Origin: Pseudomonadota bacterium
GTDB lineage: Bacteria > Desulfobacterota > Desulfovibrionia > Desulfovibrionales > Desulfovibrionaceae
Direction: 5' to 3'
NCBI GenBank assembly: GCA_018822065.1
Contig: JAHJKV010000169.1
Location: 1-7,484 of the forward strand
Length of the DNA: 7,484 bases
The position numbers were made by a program, and so were the translations under genes. This document shows positions 1-6,214 of the stretch, piece by piece. The notes beneath the pieces were generated by a model. It made no database searches. It was not told where the DNA came from and saw only the letters and a list, made by a program, of their open reading frames with translations. The first letter of the stretch is position 1, and each line of letters opens with the position of its first letter.

Positions 1-3
1 CCG

Positions 4-1272
4 CTACTCGCGCACCTGGCCTTGACCCATGAGCACGAATTTGGTGGTAGTCAGCTCCTTGACGCCCATGGGGCCGTAGGCGTGGAGCTTGGAGGTGGAG
101 ATGCCGATCTCCGCGCCCAGGCCGAGTTGGCCACCGTCGTTGAACCGGGTGCTCGCGTTGGCCACCACCAGGGAGGCGTCGACCTCGCGGATGAAACGCT
201 GGGCATTGGCATAGGAGGTGGTCAAGATGGCCTCGGTGTGGTTGGAGCCGTAGGCGGCGATGTGGTCCAGGGCCTCGTCCATGCCGGAGACAACCTTGAC
301 CGCCAGGACCAGATCGAGATACTCGCGGCCCCAATCCTCGTCCGAGGCGGGCTCGCAATATTTGCCCATGAGCGGCAGGGAGCGCGGGCAGGCCCGGAAG
401 ACCACCCGGTTCGCACCGAGACGGTCCGCCACCTTGGGCAGGAGCGTTTCCGCCACGGCCTGGTGCACCAGCAGACATTCCAGGGCATTGCAGCCGCTGG
501 GGTACTGGGTCTTGGAGTTGTGGATGATCTCCACGGCGACGTCCACATCGCACTCCGTATCCGCAAAGATATGGCACACGCCCTTGTAATGCTTGAGCAC
601 GGGCATGGAGGCCTGCTCGACCACGGCGCGGATGAGCCCCTCGCCGCCGCGGGGGATGACCACGTCGATGTACTCCGAAAGCTTGAGCATCTCGGTCACG
701 GCCTTGCGGTCCGTGGTCGGGATGACCTGGACGGCTGTGGCTGGCAGTCCGGCCTTTTCCAGGGCCTTGTGCATCAGGGAGGAGAGGGCCAGGTTGGAGT
801 AAATGGCCTCGCTGCCGCCCCGCAGGATGACGGCGTTTCCGGCCTTGAGGCAGAGGATGCCCGCCTCGATGGTGGCATTGGGACGCGACTCGTAGATCAT
901 GGCGATGACGCCCAGGGGCACGCGCATCTTGCCCACCATCATGGAGTTTGGCCGTTTCCACATGGAGTCGATCTCGCCCACGGGGTCGGACATGGCCGCC
1001 ACCTCACGGCAGCCGGAAATCATGGCCCCAAGCACCTTGTCGGTGATGGTCAGGCGCTGGGTCTTGGCTTTATCCAGGCCGTTCTTCTCTGCGGCATCGA
1101 GGTCCTTGCGGTTCTCGATCTCGATGAAGGGCCGGTTGGCCTCCAGCAAATCGGCCAGGATGTTCAGGGCTGCAGTCTTGGCGCGGCCATCCGCCGCTGC
1201 CATGAGCCGGGCGGCCGTTTTTGCGTCCTGGGCGATGGTCACGACCTGTTCTCGAATGTCCTTGGTGCTCAC
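4..1272 (-). CDS. proA: Gamma-glutamyl phosphate reductase (glutamate-5-semialdehyde dehydrogenase)
   Basis: ProA is the cytoplasmic enzyme that reduces gamma-glutamyl phosphate to glutamate-5-semialdehyde with NADPH, the second step of proline synthesis. The 422-residue product matches the usual length of about 415-420 and spans the whole aldehyde-dehydrogenase-like fold. Visible family motifs are YESRPNATIEA (about 128-137), LKAGNAVILRGGSEA (about 142-156), the IPRGGEGLI stretch (about 206-214), the catalytic cysteine C261 in the context YPSGCNALE, YGSNHTEAI (341-349) and a C-terminal GPMGVKELTTTK block. I chose the GTG start at 1272 because a GGGGGA Shine-Dalgarno lies five bases upstream and the protein then begins at the normal family N-terminus. 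An in-frame ATG at 1407 would add 45 residues but has no ribosome binding site. The gene is divergent from the TPR/ior unit; proB is not in view. Identification is secure, the start slightly less so. Confidence 0.96.
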   Translation of the reverse strand: MSTKDIREQVVTIAQDAKTAARLMAAADGRAKTAALNILADLLEANRPFIEIENRKDLDAAEKNGLDKAKTQRLTITDKVLGAMISGCREVAAMSDPVGEIDSMWKRPNSMMVGKMRVPLGVIAMIYESRPNATIEAGILCLKAGNAVILRGGSEAIYSNLALSSLMHKALEKAGLPATAVQVIPTTDRKAVTEMLKLSEYIDVVIPRGGEGLIRAVVEQASMPVLKHYKGVCHIFADTECDVDVAVEIIHNSKTQYPSGCNALECLLVHQAVAETLLPKVADRLGANRVVFRACPRSLPLMGKYCEPASDEDWGREYLDLVLAVKVVSGMDEALDHIAAYGSNHTEAILTTSYANAQRFIREVDASLVVANASTRFNDGGQLGLGAEIGISTSKLHAYGPMGVKELTTTKFVLMGQGQVRE

Positions 1273-1277
1273 GGATG

Positions 1278-1283
1278 TCCCCC
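1278..1283 (-). promoter_or_regulatory. Shine-Dalgarno that decides the proA start
   Basis: On the minus strand this reads GGGGGA, followed by CATCC and then GTG at 1272, a five-base spacer. The alternative upstream ATG at 1407 is preceded by an AT-rich stretch with no purine-rich match. This favours the GTG start and the 422-residue protein. Confidence 0.65.
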
Positions 1284-1362
1284 GTCGGTTGTAAGCATTG
1301 TCGATCCTTGCTCTGTACGCATTGGCTACCAATTCAGGCGAATAAAAGTCAACATCGCGCCC

Positions 1363-1389
1363 ATCATATTTCCTTATTTTGTAAATCAA
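1363..1389 (-). promoter_or_regulatory. Weak candidate sigma-70 promoter for proA
   Basis: On the minus strand a TTGATT box (plus-strand 1384-1389) and a TATGAT box (1363-1368) are separated by 15 bases. The -10 matches five of six consensus bases, but the spacer is shorter than the ideal 17 and the -35 matches four of six. It sits about 90 bases upstream of the proA GTG start in the AT-rich part of the gap. This is pattern matching only. Confidence 0.25.
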
Positions 1390-1407
1390 ATTTTCTGACA
1401 CCCTCAT

Positions 1408-1424
1408 GCCGAATAATATTCAGC
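1408..1424. promoter_or_regulatory. 17-base near-perfect palindrome, candidate operator
   Basis: The sequence is two 8-base half-sites, GCCGAATA and (reverse strand) GCTGAATA, around a central A, with one mismatched pair. It lies in the divergent intergenic region between proA and the TPR/ior unit and upstream of both candidate promoters. That is where a shared activator or repressor site would be expected. The binding protein is unknown. The palindrome does not have the GG-N10-GC form of a sigma-54 promoter. Confidence 0.35.
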
Positions 1425-1453
1425 CAAAATTTGCATTTTCGTCCAAACAGGCT

Positions 1454-1482
1454 TTGACCTTTTTTACAATTTTGCTTAAAGA
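1454..1482 (+). promoter_or_regulatory. Weak candidate sigma-70 promoter for the TPR-ior unit
   Basis: TTGACC (1454-1459, five of six consensus bases) is followed by a 17-base spacer and TAAAGA (1477-1482, three of six). A TACAAT box at 1465-1470 is a better -10 but has only a poor -35 (TCCAAA, 1442-1447). Inverted AT tracts just upstream (AAAAT 1426-1430, ATTTT 1435-1439) could act like an UP element. No GG-N10-GC sigma-54 signature occurs on either strand between 1273 and 1515. Confidence 0.25.
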
Positions 1483-1515
1483 TGCATCTCCCATTCACAT
1501 ATGTATCCGGAGGCT

Positions 1516-2199
1516 ATGAAAACCACCATGTCCGAACAGAATAATACCACGCCAGAACCCAAGAAAGACGCGCTCCAGGTTGACGGCCTACAAGAGGCCA
1601 TCAACAAAGAAGCCACTCCTCTGTTCGACTTTCTGGTCAAATATTCCAAGGCTATTTTCCTCGGCGCTGGCCTGCTCATCGCCATCGCCGCCGGCTATGC
1701 GGGCATCGAGGCCTGGGGCAATTATTCCGAGAACAAGGCCTCCGAAGAATTCGCTCAGGTGCTCTCCATCCAAGGCCCGGAACGAATCGAGGCCCTGAAG
1801 GCCTTTGCCGACGATGCACCGGCACAGCTCAAAGGCGGCGTCCTGTTCGAACTGGCCGGATCGCTGATGGCCATGGACAAGTTTGAAGAAGCCGCCGAGG
1901 TCTGGATCGAACTGGAGGCCCAGGGCGGCGAAGAGATGAAGACAATCACGGGCATGGGCCTGGCCCGGTGTCTGCTGCTGGCAGGCAAGACGGATGAAGC
2001 CTACGCCAAGGCCAAGGATGTCACCGCTGCCGCCCCCGAGGCCATGCTTGCCCCGACCAACCGGCTCCTTGCCGCCTGTGCCGAAGCCGCTGGCGACAAG
2101 GCTGCTGCTGCCAAGGCCCTGCAAACTTTGCTCGACAGTGGCAACGCTGTGGACGCCCCCCTGCTGAGCTATCGCATTCAGGCCCTAGGCGCCGAATAA
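1516..2199 (+). CDS. Membrane-anchored tetratricopeptide-repeat protein, YfgM-like
   Basis: The 227-residue protein has a short polar N-terminus (about 1-44), one hydrophobic membrane segment (about 45-66, YSKAIFLGAGLLIAIAAGY), and an alanine-rich helical remainder with TPR-like helix pairs such as LKGGVLFELAGSLMAMDKFE, TGMGLARCLLLAGKTDEAY and NRLLAACAEAAGDKAAAAKA. This layout resembles the TPR_21/YfgM family, whose Escherichia coli member is a SecYEG-associated periplasmic chaperone partner. The same role here is only inferred. Topology is probably N-in, C-terminus periplasmic. The start is uncertain: GGAGG (1509-1513) lies only two bases before ATG 1516 and fourteen before ATG 1528 (MSEQNN...), and ATG 1501 has no ribosome binding site. 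The gene is 16 bases upstream of iorA and probably cotranscribed. The coding call is strong and the function moderate. Confidence 0.85.
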   Translation: MKTTMSEQNNTTPEPKKDALQVDGLQEAINKEATPLFDFLVKYSKAIFLGAGLLIAIAAGYAGIEAWGNYSENKASEEFAQVLSIQGPERIEALKAFADDAPAQLKGGVLFELAGSLMAMDKFEEAAEVWIELEAQGGEEMKTITGMGLARCLLLAGKTDEAYAKAKDVTAAAPEAMLAPTNRLLAACAEAAGDKAAAAKALQTLLDSGNAVDAPLLSYRIQALGAE

Positions 2200-2215
2200 C
2201 CTGAGGGAGAAAACC

Positions 2216-4060
2216 ATGTCCAATCCGTTGATCGCCGGCAAGGCGGGTGAAACCCACCTGCTCCTGGGCAACGAAGCCATTGTGCGCGGTGCCGTGGAAG
2301 CCGGAGTCCAGTTCGTGAGTTGCTATCCCGGCACCCCCTCTTCGGAGGTGCCGGACACCTTCTTCCGGCTCTCGCCGGAGGCAGACTACTATTTTGAATA
2401 TTCCACCAACGAGAAGGTGGCCCTGGAAGCCTCCGCCGGTGCGGCCCTGGGCGGTGCCCGGGCTCTGTGCACCATGAAGCACGTGGGCGTGAACGTCGCT
2501 GCTGACCCGCTGATGACCCTTTCCTATACCGGCGTGCCCGGTGCGCTCGTACTGCTCTCCGCTGACGACCCCGGCTGCCACTCCTCCCAAAACGAGCAGG
2601 ACAACCGCTACTTCGCGCGCCTGGGCGGTCTGCCCGTGTTCGAGCCCGCCTCGGCCCAGGAATGCAAGGACATGACCCGCACGGCCATGGCCCTCTCTGA
2701 CGAACTGGACGGCCCGGTGCTGCTGCGGACCACCACGCGGGTGAACCACCTGCGCGGCCCCGTGACCCTGGCCGACGCCGAAAAAGCCCCGGCCCCTGCT
2801 GGTTTCCAGAAAGACCCTTCCAAATACGTGCCCATCCCCGCCTTTGCTCGGCCCATGCACCTGCGCCTGCTGGAACGGATGCAACGGGCCATGGAACTGG
2901 CCGAGACCAGCGAATACAACACCGTCACCGGCTCCGGCACGGTGGGCGTGGTCGCCTCCGGCATCTCCCGGGCCTATCTCTCCGACGCCTTGACCCTCTC
3001 CGGTCTCGGCGACAAGGTGAAGGTGCTTGAACTTGGCTTCACCTACCCCCTACCCGAACAGCTGGTCCTTTCCTTTATGAAGGGACTGACCAAGGTGCTG
3101 GTGGTCGAGGAGTTGGAACCCCTGCTGGAAAACGACCTCCGGGTCCTGGTCCAGACCACCGGGCTGGACATTGAAATCTTCGGTAAGAACACCCTGCCCA
3201 GATATGGCGAATTCACCGTGGGCATGGTCGAGGACGCCTTGCGCTCCGTGCTTGGCGAGGCCCCGGCGGTCCGCCCGGTGAACCCGCCCGAGGAAGGGCT
3301 GCCCATGCGACCGCCGAACCTCTGTGCGGGCTGTCCCCACCGCGCCTCCTACCTGACCACCCGCAAGGTCTTTGGCGACGAGGCCATCTATTCGTCCGAC
3401 ATCGGCTGCTACACCTTGGGCATTCTTCCTCCGCTCAAGTCCGCCGACCTGCTGGTATGCATGGGTTCGAGCATCTCTGCCGGGTCAGGCCTCTCCAAGG
3501 CCACCGGCCAGACCGTGGTCGCCTTCCTGGGCGACTCCACCTTCTTCCACTCCGGCATGACCGGACTTGCCAACGCGGTTTACAACCAGCACGACATCCT
3601 GGTGGTGATCCTGGACAACAAGACCACGGCCATGACCGGCCACCAGCCCCATCCCGGCGTGGAAAAATCCATCATGGGTGATAACGAGTCCCGGGTGATC
3701 ATCGAGGATGTGGTCCGGGGCCTGGGCGTGACCGAAATCCGCAAGGTCAATCCCCTGAACCAGAAGAAATTCACCGCCGCCGTGGAGGAACTCAAGGCCA
3801 AGAGCGGCGTGCGCGTGCTCATCGCCGAGGAGCCCTGCCCCCTGTTTGCCCGGCGCGCCTATGGCAAGAAACCCCAGGTCACGGCCTACGTCACCCCGGA
3901 ATACGACATGAGCGAGGGCGTCATGGAACGCGTGGCCTGCCCGGCCTTCTACCAGGATGACGACTGCCGCCTGGCCGTGAACGAACTGCTCTGCGCGGGC
4001 TGCATGCTCTGCGTACAGCAGTCAGACAACATCAAGTCCAAGAAAAAGGGGGACAAGTAG
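2216..4060 (+). CDS. iorA: Indolepyruvate:ferredoxin oxidoreductase, alpha subunit
   Basis: With IorB this cytoplasmic TPP-dependent enzyme converts indolepyruvate and other aryl-pyruvates plus CoA to aryl-acetyl-CoA and CO2, passing electrons to ferredoxin. The 614 residues show the family order. The N-terminal pyrimidine-binding domain contains SCYPGTPSSEVP and the Glu-bearing EYSTNEKVALE stretch. A middle domain follows, then the NLCAGCPHRASY motif (C370, C373) and the TPP/Mg site, G439-D440-S441 through D467-N468. The C-terminal ferredoxin domain is unusual. Only C575 (in ACPAF) and C593/C596/C599 (CAGCMLC) remain, with an extra C584. The expected first-motif cysteines align with Y563, S566 and V569, and the last one with S603. 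One [4Fe-4S] cluster can be built instead of two. A GAGGGAG ribosome site (2203-2209) supports the start. The stop abuts iorB directly. Confidence 0.95.
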   Translation: MSNPLIAGKAGETHLLLGNEAIVRGAVEAGVQFVSCYPGTPSSEVPDTFFRLSPEADYYFEYSTNEKVALEASAGAALGGARALCTMKHVGVNVAADPLMTLSYTGVPGALVLLSADDPGCHSSQNEQDNRYFARLGGLPVFEPASAQECKDMTRTAMALSDELDGPVLLRTTTRVNHLRGPVTLADAEKAPAPAGFQKDPSKYVPIPAFARPMHLRLLERMQRAMELAETSEYNTVTGSGTVGVVASGISRAYLSDALTLSGLGDKVKVLELGFTYPLPEQLVLSFMKGLTKVLVVEELEPLLENDLRVLVQTTGLDIEIFGKNTLPRYGEFTVGMVEDALRSVLGEAPAVRPVNPPEEGLPMRPPNLCAGCPHRASYLTTRKVFGDEAIYSSDIGCYTLGILPPLKSADLLVCMGSSISAGSGLSKATGQTVVAFLGDSTFFHSGMTGLANAVYNQHDILVVILDNKTTAMTGHQPHPGVEKSIMGDNESRVIIEDVVRGLGVTEIRKVNPLNQKKFTAAVEELKAKSGVRVLIAEEPCPLFARRAYGKKPQVTAYVTPEYDMSEGVMERVACPAFYQDDDCRLAVNELLCAGCMLCVQQSDNIKSKKKGDK

Positions 4061-4654
4061 ATGTCTGTCACTCCCTTGCGAATATTCATGACCGGCGTGG
4101 GCGGACAGGGCACCCTGACCGCCACCACCCTGCTGGCCAAAGCCGCGCTGCTGCGGGGGCTGCCCGTCACCTCCGGCGAGATCCACGGCATGGCCCAGCG
4201 TGGCGGCGTGGTCGAATCCACCCTGCTTATCGGGCTCAAGAGCCCCAAGATCGGTCCAGGCGAAGCGGACGTGCTCATGGGCTTCGAGCCCCTGGAAACC
4301 CTGCGGGCGCTGATCTATCTCAAGCCCGGCGGGGCCGTGTTCTCCTCCACGGAGTCCACGCCGCCCCTCTCCGTCTCCACAGGTCAGGCCACCTGTCCCG
4401 GACTGGTGGACGTCGAGGGCCGTGTGGCCGAAGTGGCCGGGATCACCGGCTGGTACCCCTGCCAGAGCCTGGGTCTGCAGGCCGGCGCCGCCCAGGCGGG
4501 CAACATTGCCCTTCTCGGTGCCGTGGCAGCCTCGGGCGTGCTGCCCTTCGGTCCTGACGCCGTGGCCGAGGCGATCACGGCCAACATGAAGCCCAAGATC
4601 GCGGCCATCAACCTCAAGGCCCTTGAACTCGGCGTGGAAGCGGCAAAAGCTTAG
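4061..4654 (+). CDS. iorB: Indolepyruvate:ferredoxin oxidoreductase, beta subunit
   Basis: This is the 197-residue partner of IorA, corresponding to the gamma domain of pyruvate:ferredoxin oxidoreductase. That domain helps bind CoA and completes the active site. The Rossmann-like N-terminus carries the GVGGQG motif (12-17). It is followed by LLAKAALLRGLPVTSGEIHGMAQRGG, the signature segment of this family, and by the conserved ADVLMGFEPLETLRAL block. The C-terminus (NIALLGAVAASGVLPF and the helices after it) is typical. The length matches stand-alone IorB proteins. The ATG follows the iorA stop with no gap, and the GGGGGA ribosome site lies inside the end of iorA (4048-4053), so translation is probably coupled. 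No cluster-binding motif is expected or seen. Confidence 0.95.
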   Translation: MSVTPLRIFMTGVGGQGTLTATTLLAKAALLRGLPVTSGEIHGMAQRGGVVESTLLIGLKSPKIGPGEADVLMGFEPLETLRALIYLKPGGAVFSSTESTPPLSVSTGQATCPGLVDVEGRVAEVAGITGWYPCQSLGLQAGAAQAGNIALLGAVAASGVLPFGPDAVAEAITANMKPKIAAINLKALELGVEAAKA

Positions 4655-4663
4655 GATATCATC

Positions 4664-6211
4664 ATGAGCGTCCCTGACCATCAGTATCTGCTCACCCTGA
4701 AGCGCATTACTGACGAGCTCGTCCCCCAGGCTCCCCTTGAGGAAAGCCTGAACCGGCTCTTGAAGACCATGGCCCAGGACATCGGCTATGTCCGGGCCTT
4801 TCTGGTGATCATGGACCCCCAGACGGAAAGCTTGAAATTGTCCCTCTCCTACTCGCCCTCCAAGGCCGACCCGGTGACCTACAGCCCCGGCCACGGCGTC
4901 GTGGGTCAGGTGTTTGAGACTGGAAAGCCCGTGGTGGTCCAGCGCATGTCCGAGGATCCGGATTTCCTGAACCTCGCCTTTGGCCGCTCGGACGATGAAC
5001 TGCGAAAACTTTCCTTCATCTGCATCCCGGTGACCAGCCACTCCCCTGGCACGACCGAAACGATCGGCGTGCTCTCGGTGGACCTACCGCTGTTGCCCAT
5101 GGATGAACTCCAGGGACACCGCATCTTCCTGGAGGTGATGAGCGCCACCATCGCCCAGCAGGTGGCTGGCCTGCAGGAGGAAATGGCCCTGCAAAAGCAT
5201 CTGCTGGCCCAATCCCTGCCCGGCGGCTCCGATTCGCCGCCGCCCAAGGATTTTGTGGCAGCCAGCAAGCCCATGCGCATGGTCCTGCGTCAAGCGAGGC
5301 AGGTGGCTCCTTCGCGGGCCACGGCTCTTCTCCGCGGCGAATCCGGCACTGGCAAGGAGCTGCTGGCCGAGGCCATCCACGCCTCCAGCCCCCGGGCCGA
5401 CAAGGCGCTCATCAAGCTCAACTGCGCGGCCCTGCCCTCGGAGTTGGTGGAATCCGAACTCTTCGGCTACCAGAAAGGCGCCTTCACCGGGGCCTACCAG
5501 AACAAGCGAGGCCTCTTTGAGGTGGCCAACAATGGCACCCTGTTTCTTGACGAGATCGGCGAGCTCTCCCTGGATGCCCAGGCCAAGGTGCTTCGGGCCA
5601 TCCAGGAAAAGGAAATCACCCGGGTGGGCGGTGAACAGCCGATCATCGTCGACGTACGGCTCATCACGGCCACCCACCAGCCCCTGGAGGAACTGCTCCA
5701 GACCGGCAAGTTCCGCGAGGACCTTTACTACCGCATCAACGTCTTCCCCATTTTCATCCCGCCCCTTCGGGAGCGCCGCGAAGACATCCTGCCCCTGGCC
5801 GAACATTTTCTGAACGATTTCGCCACCGAGTATGGCAAATCCATCAAACGCATTTCCACCCCTGCCATCGAATTGCTCACCATGTACCACTGGCCTGGAA
5901 ACGTCCGCGAGTTACGCAACTGCGTGGAGAGAGCCGTGCTGATCTGCGAGGAGGAGGTCATCCGCACCTACCACCTGCCGCCGACCTTGCAGACTGCGGA
6001 GTCGTCCTCCACGGGCATCAACCTCTCATTTGGAGAGGCCGTGGCCAACTTCGAGATGGAGCTCTTGATCGACGCCCTGAAGAAGACACGCGGCAACATG
6101 CTCCAGGCCGCCCGCGACCTGCGCGTGTCCTATCGTATCGTCAACTACAAGGTGAAGAAGTACAACGTGGACGTGAAAAAATACTCCGGTTCCAGGGGCG
6201 GCAAGAAATAA
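4664..6211 (+). CDS. Sigma-54-dependent transcriptional activator with GAF sensor domain (NifA-like)
   Basis: This 515-residue enhancer-binding protein should activate transcription by RNA polymerase carrying sigma-54. An N-terminal GAF-type sensor spans about residues 20-170 (PGHGVVGQVFETGKPVVV is typical) and there is no receiver domain, so a small ligand rather than phosphorylation is the likely input. The AAA+ module is intact: Walker A GESGTGKE (225-232), the sigma-54-contacting GAFTGA loop (272-277), Walker B LFLDE (293-297), and the REDLYYRINVFPI and LRERREDI segments. A Fis-type helix-turn-helix occupies about 468-503 (NMLQAARDLRVSYRIVNYKV). The start is supported by AGGA at 4653-4656, overlapping the iorB stop. 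Location directly behind iorAB suggests that it controls aryl-pyruvate or aromatic amino-acid metabolism. That is inference, because no clear sigma-54 promoter was found in the window. Confidence 0.93.
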   Translation: MSVPDHQYLLTLKRITDELVPQAPLEESLNRLLKTMAQDIGYVRAFLVIMDPQTESLKLSLSYSPSKADPVTYSPGHGVVGQVFETGKPVVVQRMSEDPDFLNLAFGRSDDELRKLSFICIPVTSHSPGTTETIGVLSVDLPLLPMDELQGHRIFLEVMSATIAQQVAGLQEEMALQKHLLAQSLPGGSDSPPPKDFVAASKPMRMVLRQARQVAPSRATALLRGESGTGKELLAEAIHASSPRADKALIKLNCAALPSELVESELFGYQKGAFTGAYQNKRGLFEVANNGTLFLDEIGELSLDAQAKVLRAIQEKEITRVGGEQPIIVDVRLITATHQPLEELLQTGKFREDLYYRINVFPIFIPPLRERREDILPLAEHFLNDFATEYGKSIKRISTPAIELLTMYHWPGNVRELRNCVERAVLICEEEVIRTYHLPPTLQTAESSSTGINLSFGEAVANFEMELLIDALKKTRGNMLQAARDLRVSYRIVNYKVKKYNVDVKKYSGSRGGKK

Positions 6212-6214
6212 TCC

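Noticed and set aside
22..1398. A 458-codon open frame on the plus strand, antisense across almost all of proA
   Set aside because: Its translation is rich in Gly, His, Ala and Val with no recognisable domain, as expected from the complement of a GC-rich gene with strong third-position bias. The proA frame shows full family conservation.
2091..2106. TGGCGACAAGGCTGCT, a GG-N10-GC sigma-54-like match about 110 bases upstream of iorA
   Set aside because: It matches only about 8 of 12 consensus positions, lies inside a coding sequence, and an equally good-looking GG-N10-GC match occurs at 2150-2165. This spacing is common by chance in GC-rich DNA. It is kept only as a possibility in the regulator finding.
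2101..2112. GCTGCTGCTGCC triplet repeat
   Set aside because: It encodes an alanine run in a helical, Ala-rich TPR region. It is ordinary codon repetition rather than a functional repeat.
2021..2884. Long minus-strand frame opposite the TPR gene and iorA, and similar ones at 4022-5041, 5084-5890 and 6275-7171
   Set aside because: They cross real gene boundaries on the opposite strand, have low-complexity G/H/Q/R-rich translations and match no domain. They are shadow frames.
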